A stretch of DNA of 64,000 bases from Panopea generosa. Its lineage: Eukaryota > Mollusca > Bivalvia > Adapedonta > Hiatellidae. The stretch is from positions 11,197,874 to 11,261,873 of the forward strand of contig CM055907.1 in assembly GCA_029582155.1 (NCBI GenBank). Direction: 5' to 3'. This document shows, piece after piece, positions 1 to 14,000 of the stretch. Positions within the stretch are counted from its first letter, which is position 1. Every line of letters begins with the position of its first letter. The translations under genes and the position numbers were made by a program. The notes under the pieces are model-generated. The model was not told the DNA's origin. It saw only the letters and a list, made by a program, of their open reading frames with translations, and made no database searches.

Positions 1-87
1 ATTTAAATCACATTTTTTTGTTATTCGTTTAGACTTGTATAGGTGCAAAAAAAAACCCATACATATCTCAAAACAGGATAGTTATAC

Positions 88-424
88 GTTAAATATTCAC
101 TATATATACTGGAATATCAGCTCAGACAAAACATACAAGCTGATCCTTACAGATATCCCAGCATATATCGAAATTGTTTATTAGAATTAATGTTTTTCAC
201 ATTTCAAACAAGTTATGTAAACTTGAAAAAAAAAAAAAAAAAGCGAAACGAAAAGAAAGCATTAAGGAATTTATTATTTCCTTCTTTTCGATTTTGCATA
301 ATTGCAATACGTTAATATTCACTACATATTGGAATATCGGTTCAGACAAATATACAAGCTGATCCTTACCGATATCTCAGCATATAGCGAGAATGTTTAG
401 TTGAATTAATGCTTTTACACATTT
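88..424 (+). repeat. Two copies of a ~110-bp repeat, 226 bp apart
   Basis: 88-205 and 314-424 share ATATTCACTA, GGAATATC, CAAGCTGATCCTTAC, CAGCATAT and GAATTAATG. A poly-A run lies between them. No gene is seen in 1-2027, which is STAG intron. Confidence 0.7.
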
Positions 425-2027
425 TATAAATATATATATAAACTATAGGACAAAGGGGTAATCTTATAATACTTATAAGCAAACATCTGCCGCCCTATAT
501 AGTTAACGTTTGCACAGGCCTCTTTTGTGTAAAGCAACCTTCACAAAACGAAACGAAGAGTTAAGCTTTATTTCAAGAGATGATGTTTTTAAGGAATGAA
601 ATATTCAACAAATCAAAAATTGTTTGTGTCAATTCTCAATAAGTATTTTATAGCGGCAATGTTGTTGTTTTTTTCTTGGTTTTAAATAATCAATCTGGTT
701 TTTATACAACGTAATGTATTAAAAAATAATGTATCTGAAATATGTATTTGTTTATCAAATTTACAGCTATTCCCGTACTTCCATATATTCCATTTCAATT
801 CAAATACAATAGTGTTTAATAAATTATATTTATTTGGAACTATGTAATAACCATGTACAATGTCAGCAATTTGCAAATTGCGCAAGCTTATATCTAACGT
901 GTCGATTACTTTATTAAGTATAATCTCAAAATTCACTAAAATGGGTTTTAATAATTTCGCAGCTCAAGAATAAGTGAACAATAGTTTCTCTTTCCTGTTT
1001 GCATATATTACAAAGACCGTTAGATACTCCCATTACATTATAATCAGTGTTCAGTGAAAATTGAATTACACACATATAAATCAAATACCTAAGACTCTTT
1101 CAGAAGAGAAGAGAAACCAATTAGACAAACGAGTGGATGCATGAACGGACAGACAGACATCAGTGTTTTTTTTCACCATTTTGGGAAGATGACCAATACC
1201 CTTTGAATTGGGAATTTTAGCGGCATTTTCATTAACATTGGGAAATTTTTTTGCATTAAATATATTTATATATTTATAAAAAGTGTACACTTGCTTATCA
1301 GGCCATTTAATTAAATAATCAATGTCATACTAAATTCAGAATGGGGAAAATTTCTTTATTTTATCAAGGAAGTATGGCAAGTTTCAATTTACATTTTTGA
1401 AGCTTTCAATTGGGAATTTTTACCATTCAATTGTGAAAAAAAAGATACTATTTGCCATTGGGAATATGACCCAATAACGGCTATAAAAATGGCCGAAAAA
1501 AAACACTGGACATGGGTAACATTTATTACCCCTTCAACATCACTGAAATAGCAGGGGATTTAAAAAAAGGCGATAGAAAGGAAAATGTACAACAGGGAAA
1601 GTTGATTTGATGTAATGTTGAGAAGTGTACAAATCAGTACATTAACATGTCTCCTATAAAACAGAACAACCATGACGACTGTAAACCTCTCTCCTGTGAC
1701 AATAGACAATGTGCCAAACAAAGTAATTTTTGGTCAAATAGAGCAATTTGTGATAATACAAGGACCGTAACTCAGAAGTTGGCCTGTTCAAAACTTGTCC
1801 AATATGTTAAATACTGTTATATTCATGTACTTCTGTGTACGACTGGTGAAGATCTACTTAACAATACAAGTACTTTAATGACCCAATAAAAATTGCAGAT
1901 GCCAGACAGCATCCAACTTGAAAGTCAACAGACAAATGATGGACAAATTACATACACAGGATGATCAGAATAGGTCACCTTGCGCTTTGCGGAGCTAGAA
2001 CTTAACATGATTATGGTAGAATTTTAC

Positions 2028-5000
2028 CTGGTCTGGATTATCTTCCAATTCATTGAGATTCCAAAGGAGCAGGGAGTAGATAGTGGTTTGTGCTTTACAC
2101 ACAATCTGAAACAAATAGATATTATAAGAGACTTTTAAATACATGGGTTTGAGGTTAGGATAGAAAATTCTGTCAAGAATACTGTATTTTTACCACAATT
2201 ACATTTAAGACATCGATTGATGTAATTAATGTCATATGTTTTTATACATCCTGTCATAGATGGTTCTCGTGTCAGTGAGAATTTTATCATCGCCCTAAAG
2301 TGAGATGGAAATATTTAACCCCGGTATAAATGCAGATATCCTTTTCCAGTATACAAGACACATGTATCTCACTTGAAGACCTCAGAAAAGAATGCTCATT
2401 GGTTAATATCATAATTGTTTTAAAGAATAGTTTATTAACTGCGTCATATTGTCTAGTGGGGTCGAGGCCATCCCCCTCTAAACCTTGCAAAAGCATATTT
2501 AATATTTTACGATAGGTCATAATGACCCATGAGCAAAATTTTTATTATTACTAAATAAATTTAACAACATAAATTATATTCAATGACGAATACTAGAGTG
2601 ACTATAAACAGATATAAAATGTTTAAAATAACTGTTTACAGACAAAGAAAAGAATGGTATTGATAAATATACCATTTATGTCTTGTTGGACAGGAGAATA
2701 TACTTTGCAATTTATAACAAATTTACCCTCAATTTTCCAAAAGATTGTTGTATATATGTTTTTCTCAGTTCTTTATATGGTATAGGTATTTTTATGTACA
2801 AACACATCTATTAACATCTGTACATATTATGGTACATAATGTGGTAACATGTTAACCTGTTCGACTTTGTGTATGCAGAAATGGGTCTACTGCTTGGTCC
2901 AAATGACCCACCTCAAGTAAAATTATAAGGGTCACACAGAGACATCTGACAACTTATATATTATTATTAACCCCAGTACCAGATTGGCACACTTCAGAGA
3001 CGATTATCATTCTACACAATTACTGACCTACAGCAAACAGATCTTAGGAAACATTACAACTTCCTTCTGAATCCTTTTCATTTGTTATACATGTATAATA
3101 TGTGTATTAAATATATGTTTACAATATTTGAATAAACTTATGTTATAAGTTACATTCAGCAACTGTAAAGAAACAGGAAATGACAAACATTTCATAACAA
3201 ACACATGTAAATGTCAGTTTAGCTACAGTTGATATATATGTTCTGTCGTTCTATTATTACCTCATCTGCCAGATCCACGTTTTCAGACGCAGCTTTGACA
3301 ATATGGAACAAGTCCTCCCACAGTTCCCATGAACTCAGGTCGTGACAACTGCAAGGTATAAGTTATAACAATTAACTTGAATCAAATATTGCATGCACAG
3401 ACAATGCTTATATCTGCATCCGAAAAGAACTCCAATCAAATGCTTACAATTGACAAGAAATATGTTTTGCTTTATACGCACTAAATATTACTCTCAAATG
3501 AACTCTGATCAACTACACTGGAATACGTTGATCATTTATCATGAATTAAGTTTTACATTATTTACACAACTTGAATAGATCTGGAAAATGTCCTCCTTAG
3601 ATTACAGTAATTCTGCAATTTTCTTCCGAGAGTCAAAAAACAATAATAGATGTATATACAAGAGTGTGCACTCGCGCATTCCTTTTCCTCATCATATCTT
3701 ATGACTTTGTTATCAATTTCAACATACAAGACAACATGAATTAATTCTGATATTATAATACTGCCCTTTTTAACATGAAAATACAACCTGTATTAAGCAG
3801 CCAGTTAAGGGAAGGAGCAAAAATGGTCTTTTAAGACAGGTGGTTATTTAATAGAGGTAAATTTGCTCAGAAAACATAGAAATGGGAAATAGCAAATGTG
3901 GCTGCTTACGACAAGTGGCTGCTTAATAGAGGTGGCCACTTACACATGTTGGACCGTAGTTCCACAAATAAATTAAAATTCATTTAAAAATAAACAGCTC
4001 TTACATTAAAGTCAATTAACACAGGTTAAAAATTAATTGATTTTAATGTAAGAGCAGTACGACATAATGCATACATAAACTTTAGTGTCAAATAAATTAA
4101 AAACATTTTTTAATGTGATTGAACACGTGCCTGTATATTGTACAAAGTACATACCATGAGAATGCATAAAGACGTTTCAGAGTTGCAATCAAGGCATAGA
4201 TCTCATCTTCATCTGGCTGTTCACCCTGCAAATCAGTAAAAGTCACAATAATTTATTTGTTGTATAATTTGGTGTTTAGCATCATTTTCAATAATCTTTA
4301 TGCTTTAGACAGTCCTCTGCTTTAGATCTATGGCTTGAAGTATGCATAACCTAATTAACACGTTTAATTAACGTTTTAACACCCACCAAATCACATACTG
4401 TAAAATTGACCGTGGGCAGATCACTCCTTGAAAATCTATTTATATACATGTTTACATTACAGTGCAAAGTGAGGAAACAGTTTAACTTTTTGTACCATTT
4501 TTCAAGTGTTTGGTGCGACCTTACTGGGGATCAATCAACCCAAACCTTCTGTTTGCAACCAATCCACAGTTGTCATGTCAATAAATTAAGTCAACATGAA
4601 AAATAGTAGTCCAGTGGACAGTGTTGACTACTCACTCTGGAGGTTGAGGATTAGATCCCGAGCTTGATCTGCTGGCGTCTAAAAAACAACACTCAGTACT
4701 GGTTTTACCCAGCAGACTCAAAAGCAGTTCATATAAGCTCTAAGCTTACTTCGCAATCAAGCTAAAATAAATTACTATAAACTACGAAAGAATAGTAATT
4801 CATGTGTTGTGTGTTTATCAATTTTCCAGACAGAAACATGCCATTTGTTATTTATCTGGAAGAGTGTACTACATGTATGTACACATTACAATTTTTCTTA
4901 ACAATAAATTTAAGATTGGTAAAATTATACCCAAAACTTCATCTCACACAATCTCTTAAAATATTATGCATGAACCATTTTGAGACAAACCAACGGATGT

Positions 5001-8000
5001 ACAGACATTTTGGTAACACTATATGCCCGCCCCTCATTCATTAAATGGCTGCAGCAAATAAAAATATTTGAAAAATTGTTAAAAAAAAAAAAAAAAGAGC
5101 ATTTTATTTCAACACCAATGGTATCTGCATATTTTTTTCAAACCAAGTACAAATCAACACTCCTTTCCTTGTATAAAAAATATTTTTTTGTCTCAGGTAC
5201 ATGTAAGTTGGATTCACTTTATCTGAATATGGGTTAAGGTTAACATACATGAAGATACTCTTTAAAAGTATATCTAAATATAATCCTGTTTGGTGCAAAT
5301 ATACAGATAAGGATTAAACTGAGTATGTTGGGTTGGTTTCTTGTCTTAGAATAGAGAAAACCAGAAACGTCTATCAACATGAATGCCGTCACTATTGATC
5401 AGAAACCATTTTTTTAAACCTATAATTTAGTTGAAAGGGGCCATTACTTCTGGAAAATCTGACCAACAAAGACAAATACCAAACTTGACCTGTATTTTTG
5501 GATAATACAGGTATACACTGAATATTGATTAAATACATAGATCCTTTCAGAGTTTATTGACTAGAAACTTGTTTTTACTGTATGAGCCGACAAACAGACA
5601 GATGCAGGTAACACTTAATGACCCTTAACAAACATAAACAGAAAACCTACCTCGGCGAAGTAGTCTTGCATTGCCTCCTTGAACTTTACCACAAGACTGT
5701 CGATCAATGTCTTTCGAGCGACATCACATTTACCACTGATGGCATACGACTCGTTACACATACATTCAAAACATTTGGAAGACGCCTCAAGTACCTGTAG
5801 ACAGAATAAAGCATTAATTCACCACGTATCAGCAATGGTGAATTATGTTTATATTAACTGACAGAGTGGAAAACAGTGCAGGAAGTGTTCAGACGAGCAA
5901 TCTGAACTCTTCCTGCACTGTTTTCAAAGGCTTTCTGTGATTGGTGTGGGAAAACACATATCTATAGGGTAAAGGGTTAAAGGATGCTTCGACATTCAAA
6001 AATAAATAAAATAATGAATGTTTATTGACAGTGTAAAAATTATAGAGCTACATGTATGAACAAGGATTTTACTAGCATGTCATTTGAATTGTTTTAATAA
6101 AGCATACATAAATTTATTTATTTTTATGTTTTCAATGCATGCATGAAATAATCAGCCATCTAGATGAACTGATGGTTAAAATTGAAACATTAATGCATTA
6201 ATTACCTCCTGATCTGTATGTTTCTCCACGATTTCATGTAGGTATCGCAATAGAGATTCTAAATTCTGAAATGAAAAACAAATAAAAAGGTGTTTTTCAG
6301 TCGAATCTTATGTGTTCACATTAACCTCTTAAGCAATCACACTGTCTGTCCAGTTATTTTCTTCTCTTTTTTTTATTTCATGTATTTATAATGTCCGTAA
6401 ATACAAACTTACTAAAGAGGTGCAAAGAAATACCACATTACCAAAGAGGCAGTTTGTTCCTTTACCTTTAAAGGTTTACCTAACACTTGAAATAATCAAT
6501 GAAAATATACATTATTTTTCATCATACCATTAATATGATGTTGCATGTCTTCATGTCTACAGTGCAGTTCTCCACCAACATTTAAACATTTTCCTTTTAA
6601 AGAGTAAACTAAAAATGTGTTGATCAGAAACGGATGCCTCTGCTACATTGTTTTAACAAACTTTAAGTCGAAAAGGGGCCATAACTCCTGTAAAATTTGA
6701 ATGTCATTGACAAATATCGAACTCGGCCTTTAATTTTTTTAATATATTTAAATAGCAACACATACTAATTAAATAAATAGAACTTCAGAATTTATTGATA
6801 GGAAACTAATATTTACCGCACTTTAAGTCGAAAAGGGACCACAACTACTGTAAAATTTGACTGTCATTGACAAATATTGAACTTACAAATGTAGCATATA
6901 TATATGTATGTATATATTTAAATAGCTACGCAACAAACACGAATTTAATAAATAGAACTTTTCAGAAGTTATTGATTGGAAACCAATATTTTATCCAAAA
7001 TCTAGTAAAATTTGACTGACATTGACAAATATATCAAAATTGCCTGTATTTTATAATTATACACATACAAACAAAATATCAATGAAATACAAAGACCCTT
7101 TGAAAACAAATACTTTTGACTCGGATGAACCAATGGACAGGCAGAGGTATCAGTGTCCCATCACCATATTTCAAAGGCAGGGGCACAAGAAACACCACTT
7201 TCAACACTTGGATAAAACAATTTTATGTGAACATATACTTTCATTAATGTATCTAGACTTATTACTGTCTTTGTAAACTAGCTATTAAAACAGAAAAGAT
7301 AATATAGCAATTTCGACAGTTTATTAACATATGTTTTAAACCTTCAAGTCCATAATATTGGCACTACTAACCTTTTCCTGTCTGCTGGAAGTGTAAATCT
7401 CCAAGTCAAAGTACTGAGGTATTTGTAAGAGATTTGTCACCTTCTCTGGATCCATTAAATACTGAAAATAAATCGAACATTATTTGGATAAAAAGTCAAA
7501 CAAAGGATGAGGTGTATAACAGAACTTTCCTTCTACATGTAAATATGTTGATCGATTGGTTGATTAAATATTTAGCATCATTTTATGCCATAGAGGGCTA
7601 ACAGACAATCAGTTAACCTAACCACTGTTTCCTGGGATTCTGAAAGGTTAACCAGTACTAGAGCACACCCTATCTCCTCAAGTAACTGAAAACTTTCCCA
7701 TTTGAATCAGCGGTGAGAGATGAATGATAATGAGACAAAGTCGTATATCAATCATCACAGAGACTGTTGCCAGGCGGGGATTTGATCTGACCCCTGGATT
7801 GATCGTCAGACGGGTTACCGATTGAAATAATCGGGCCAGGCTACAACTATTTAATAGTTGTGTATTCGACAAGAAATAAAGAAGTCAGTTAAACCAATAA
7901 ACCAAAAGAATTGGAATGAATTATTTTGCTTACTATCTCCAACTGTAATTGAGCAAAATTAGGTAGGTACAGTGTCGGTTGGGAATACTATTTTTTTCAA

Positions 8001-11000
8001 ATACAAAAAAAAAATATATATAATAGTCAGAATACACAATATATGTCATACACAAACATGCAATTACCTAGATGAAATAAAAAGAATAAAACTGTTTCCA
8101 AAATTTGAAAAAAAGAAAGAAAAGATTTGGAGTCGGTAGCTTTATTGATGGGTAGGTATATCATATATCATATCTAATATTGGCCTTCAATCAGATTTAT
8201 AATTCTAGTATAACTTACCTTGAGAAGTAGCTGTGGTAGGGTGATAATGAAATGTTCTGTAAGTTTTGTTTTGTCGTCTTGCACAGACTGTTTCTCCTTC
8301 TGCGTAAGCTGGAAAGAATAAAGAACCGAAGTTAATGTGTTCTATATATCTCAGTATGTGAAAAATCTGATCAGTTACTTGGAAGGACATTGGTTCTACT
8401 CATATCAAAGTATATGCATCTGAGGTATTCCTTTCCCTTACCAATAAAACTTAATACCATACATTTTTTAATTGGGGTTTAACGTCATTTTTGAACACAT
8501 TTCAGGTTATATATGGCATATTCAGTGTTATTGGTGGGGAAAGAATGAATCTGAGTAGAACCACCGTCCTTCCACAAGTAACTGGCAAACTTCTCACAAT
8601 AAAGTTTTTGGACTCAAACCTAAACCTAAGCGGTGAGAGGTAAGTGATCTTCAGATGGCACCTCAGACCACAGTTATTACCATACATAAACTGTAGAGTT
8701 GAAAATGGCGTTAAACCTTGTTCCATCATGTTGTTCCACGGCCCAGGTCTCATCACTGTCAGACATTAACCACTTTACACCACCTTATCTTTGACAGAGG
8801 TGATAACAATGACAATGTACAATTATAGATCAGCTGTGTACTATATTAAAACATAGTTTATTCTGATGCATTGTAAATACAGTCAAACCTGTCTTAAGCA
8901 GCCAGCCAAGGGAAAGGGCCAAATTGGCCGCTTAAGACAGGTGGCTGCCTACTACAGGGTCATCAATTTTCACCCAGATTAGCGAAGTATTTTTGTATAT
9001 TGGCACAATTTCACAACCTCAACACGTTCATCCAAAGTCAAACACTTCCGTTTTGGTGGCATTGCTAACACGCTGACAATCAAAACGTTTATGATTTAAG
9101 TCACAATAAATCATATCCAAATTTTATATTTTCCACAATTAGCGGTTTTTACAAGTGTGAACTTAATGAGTTAATTCCTTATCGTTCGTTAAAAGCACGA
9201 ACAAACTGCCATTCTAATTATCGTCTCAAAAACGTTAGCTTCTTTAGTCTTTTTATATGCCGACTTTTTCACAGTTAACGTGTTTACACAAAACACTTTG
9301 ATCTGACGCGAGCTAAAAATAGAGATGTGAAAATTATCATGCACTACACTCGTGTTTGAGTCGGAAAAATTGCGATTATGTAGAACACAATAACAGCTTT
9401 GTTTGGTTGGAGTCAGAAAAATGGCGATTATGTAGACCACAATAACAGCTTTGTTTGGTTTGTTTACGGCCAATTAAGAAAGTTTGAACTAAAAGAAACT
9501 TATTTTAAATTAAAGATTTATTATAATTATTTGATTGATTTGGTTTTTAGTACTTTAATTAAATATTAATTCTGTGGCCGTAATGAAACTTATATGCCAA
9601 AATCGATATTTTACGGTTAAATTTGTTAATTTGGTGGCCGTTTTAGGAGGTTTTTAATGCATTTGGGACCAAAAATGTTGGCCGCTGGCCGCGTTGACCA
9701 GGTGACCGCCTATTGCAGTTAAATTATATAGTAAATTTCGACGGGAGGGTCTGAAACTGGCCGCTTAAAGCAGGTGGCTGCTTATAACAGGTGACCGTTA
9801 GTACAGGTTTGACTGTATATAGTACATATACTGCTAGAATAAGGTGTACTATGTTTATTTCCTATTTCATTTATTTACATGTATATAAGGTAGGCTAGTA
9901 AACGCATAAAATAACCCTTGATTTTTTTTTAAAAAAACTGTGAAATCTGTGATGATAGAAAAACTGCCGAAATGGTGTGACCATAGATTATTCCTCAACT
10001 CAGATATCCTGTCTTCCTCATTGGGGGAGAGAAACAGCTAATTTTATTGCTGTAATAAACTTGTCTATTTTTCAACAATAGCCCTTATTATATCACAAAC
10101 TATATACATTGTGTTTCCTTATTAAAGTAAGCTATAGATACAGAACATGACACCACTATACATGTATCTAATCACAATGCCCCATAAATGGGCATATCAG
10201 TTGTACAACTATCATCTAAATGTCATTGGCGAGGACTGCATTCATTACCAAGAGAACATCAAACAGGTTTATTGGACATGAGCAGTCTGCAACTGAACCA
10301 AATGTTTAAAGAAGTGTCAACATATTATTACTATCTGAGCATGTACATGTATACAGATTCATTAAAGAATCATTAGATTACATAGTATTACAAGACATTG
10401 TTCATTTTCTATAAAAAATTAACCCATCCTAGGTGAACATGCATAGAAGTCATTGAAAATCAAACTTGCACCCTCCCGCAATACTACATGAATTGAACAT
10501 TGAGAAACACTCACCTTCTGTTTACTTGGTCCCCTACCCACTGGCGACTCCCCAGTTGCAGCCTGTCTCACACAACAGACCATTATCTCAATCAAGCTGG
10601 TTTCCTGTCTGTCATCCAGGGCTGAAACCAGAAATATGAAGGATATTATTCGATGCCTGTTAAATAACCCTGCTGATGAAAAGATCTGCTGTTGAAGAGA
10701 CCTGCTGATAAATAGATCTGCTGTTGAATAGACCTGCTGATAAATAGATCTGCTGTTGAATAGACATGATGACTAGTCTTAAAAGAAGTTTTGGAAGAAA
10801 TGAAAAAGCTGTATACATGCAATGTTGATAATTTATCACAACAGTAAACTATAACAAATATGCAAGTACTTAACATGTGGAGTCTAAAGTTGTGCAGACC
10901 CTGTTACTGTTTACTTTTATCAACCTGTTCTAAAGGAAACAAAGTGACTGACTCTTCATAAAGGAATATAAAATTATGTTTTGATATACAAATTGCAGTA

Positions 11001-14000
11001 ATATATATTTTGAGTCATATCAAAACATAGCAGAAGAATGACTCATCAATCAGTCTCAATTACAGACATTTACTTTTTTTTTCACCATTCTTTTTTCTTT
11101 ACCTACCTTCTTCTCCCTTGCCTGGTTCCTCCAGCAGTAAATCTGTCATACATTCCCAGTCTTTTGTCATGGCGTTAATCTCCCACAGACTGTCCACCAG
11201 GTATGCCCCATGCTCATGTAACTAAAATATAGGAAACAGAAGCTCTGTATCTCTCAGTTAACTACAGTTTTTAGTTATAACCAGCCATTTTCACGGGAAT
11301 ACCGGTAAAACATCCCCCCCCCCCCCCTCCCCCAAAACAAATATCCAATTTGTTACATTTTGATTTATTTGTTTGACATACCAAACTGTTGAGATTTTAT
11401 TTATAAAGGAAAATGGGATGCTTTTTATCAATTCTAAAATAGTATTACTTTTTAGACATTCAGATATTTACCTGGGTATTTGGGAACAGGAGCACGCTAC
11501 TTGCAAATAATTATTCAGTAATGGAAAATAACAGTTGAATAACTGGCAATTAATTTTTACAATATATTTCATAGAAGTCAGCAAAATCATTCACAATACA
11601 AAGGTAATTTATAGAAAGGAATGTAATAAAACCAATTCACTCACCTCACTTTCGATGAAGAATTGCACAAGATCCCTGATCAGTGGTGTGTTCGGACTTC
11701 TCTTTTTACCCTTGGCAGTTTTCACATTGGCTCCTTCTTCGTCCTCTCTTCTGAACAGTTTGGCATTGAGAAACTCTCCTGCTGCCTGCGCCACCTGGCG
11801 GTGCGAGGAGTACACAAGCTCATACACATTTTCACAGTCTTTGTCGCTCAGCACAGCATCTCCAAACCCAAGTATACTGATGACAAGCTTCACTGCCTGG
11901 ACCGCTACTTCTGTTTCCTTATCCAAGGTCATCTCGACTATACGATCCTGCGATATAATATCACATTTTTATCATAGTTTTCTACATTTTATTGTGGAGT
12001 AAGGCCTAAATTAAATAAAAATATTGTTTGTTTGTCACTTCCGGCCACCCCAATACTTTTTGCGGGGTAAAAAAAGGGATTTTTTTTTTGGTTCATATGG
12101 AATATTCTCGATCATTACAAGTCCTTTAAAAGATTCTCTGATTCATTAAAAAAAAAAAACGAAAAAAAAATTACCTACCTATCTTATCTACCCCAAAATG
12201 GTACGAATCAAGTGGCAAACAAGCAATTTTATAAGGGTGGCATCATTGGCTCCTTACTGTTCACCTTGGGCAGAGGTGACAAAGCAAAAAGAGGCCTTTG
12301 TTTTTTGATAAAGCAATTGAAACAATAAAATTGGTCAGTTGAGATATTATAGCAAGTTTGGTGACTATCAAATGAAAACTGCAAGAGATGGACAACAGGT
12401 GATCAGAAACTCTGCTCCAGTGAGATAATAAAAATATGCAACTGCAATACTGACTCATACTGGACAAACAATAACCAGAAGGATGTTCCTAAGATTTTAT
12501 CCAAACAAAGAAAAAACCAAGATGCACAGAAAATAAAAACATTAAAAAGTGTTGAAGAGATGATTGTTATCAAATACCTTTCTATTATATGATGGATCAT
12601 TCTCTTTGTAATTTGCAATCCATACTCATGGGAAAGTTGACTTGATTGGCATAACAGGTGGTCAAATGCATATAACATTGATTAGAGCTCAAGGTCAAGA
12701 TTACCCAAAAAAGATTGCGTTAAGTACTACCCAAAACACAGCTACGGACAGAATTTGGTGGCAACAGGCCATATAGTTTTTGAGAAATTAAGCTTAACAC
12801 ATAAACTTAACATTGTGTAGGCTAAGAAATTCATCTCTAGTGGTCAGGTCACCTAAAAAACAACAACATGCGACATGGTTTGAGTAGTACTACCCATAAC
12901 ACAACTATGGTTCACACTTGGTTACCGGGTCAAACTGATTTTGAGAAATGGGAGTTTAATGTGAAACAAACATATTTATCTGTAGAGGTCAAACAATTTC
13001 TGTGAAAAATGTTACGGTACCTGGTATAATGTAGGTTTAATCAAAATCTATCCAATGCATTACCATACCTTGAATCTGTTTGTGAAGTATTCCAGTTTGT
13101 GAGACAGGTCTGTGGTGTCGTACAGGGGGTAAAGGGCTTTGAGGCAACACAGTCGTACATCTCCTATCTGTAAATAAAGAAGGTATTGCACAATAATTCA
13201 TTTTATATATATTATAATATATTTTACATTGTGAAATAAATGTTATTTTGCCTGCTCAAGTACAAATTTGTATACAGGTTTGTTAACTCTTACCTTATGT
13301 TTTGTTTATTTATTTTGATATACTCTATTGATAAATATATAGCCCTTAGTCACAAATAACACTTCAGGAAGCATCCTGTATGTAAAGGTTTTAAAGCTTG
13401 GTTTGTAATGCATGTAACAATGGATCAAACTTACACAAAAAATGTATCTGTTGATATGAATGCCCCTGCTATTGATTAGAAACCAAGTTTTACAGAAAAT
13501 CAAGTCAAACAGGGGCGATAACTTCTGTCAAAATCTGACTGATGTTGATATATATCGAACTTGACCTGTGTTTTATAAATATACTGCTACATATAAAATA
13601 TTATTCAAACACATAGACCGTATTTTGCTTTGGATGGACAAAAAGGCAAACAGACAGACAGACAGTGAAAACACTTAATGCCCCTTCACCTTCCTTGAAT
13701 GTGGGAGGAACAATAAAATCCAATTCATGACTTGCATACATGTACCTTGTCATAGAGTGTCCAGCCTACATATTTGAGATAACCGTCGTCCAGGAACATG
13801 TTTGGGTACTTCTTCATCCAAACACCTATCTCCTTCATACATATAGACCTGATCTCTGCCTGCGTATCTCTGGAATGTGCAAATATATACATTTTTTTAA
13901 ATGGGTTTAACGCCATTTTCCACACATTTCAGGTTATATATGGCATATCCAGTTTTACTGGTGAAGGAAGACCTCAGACTGAGTAGAACCACCGTCCTTG

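Noticed and set aside
11535..12002. Plus-strand open frames of 155 and 104 codons
   Set aside because: Antisense shadow of STAG exon 9 (11947-11645), which is strongly conserved on the minus strand.
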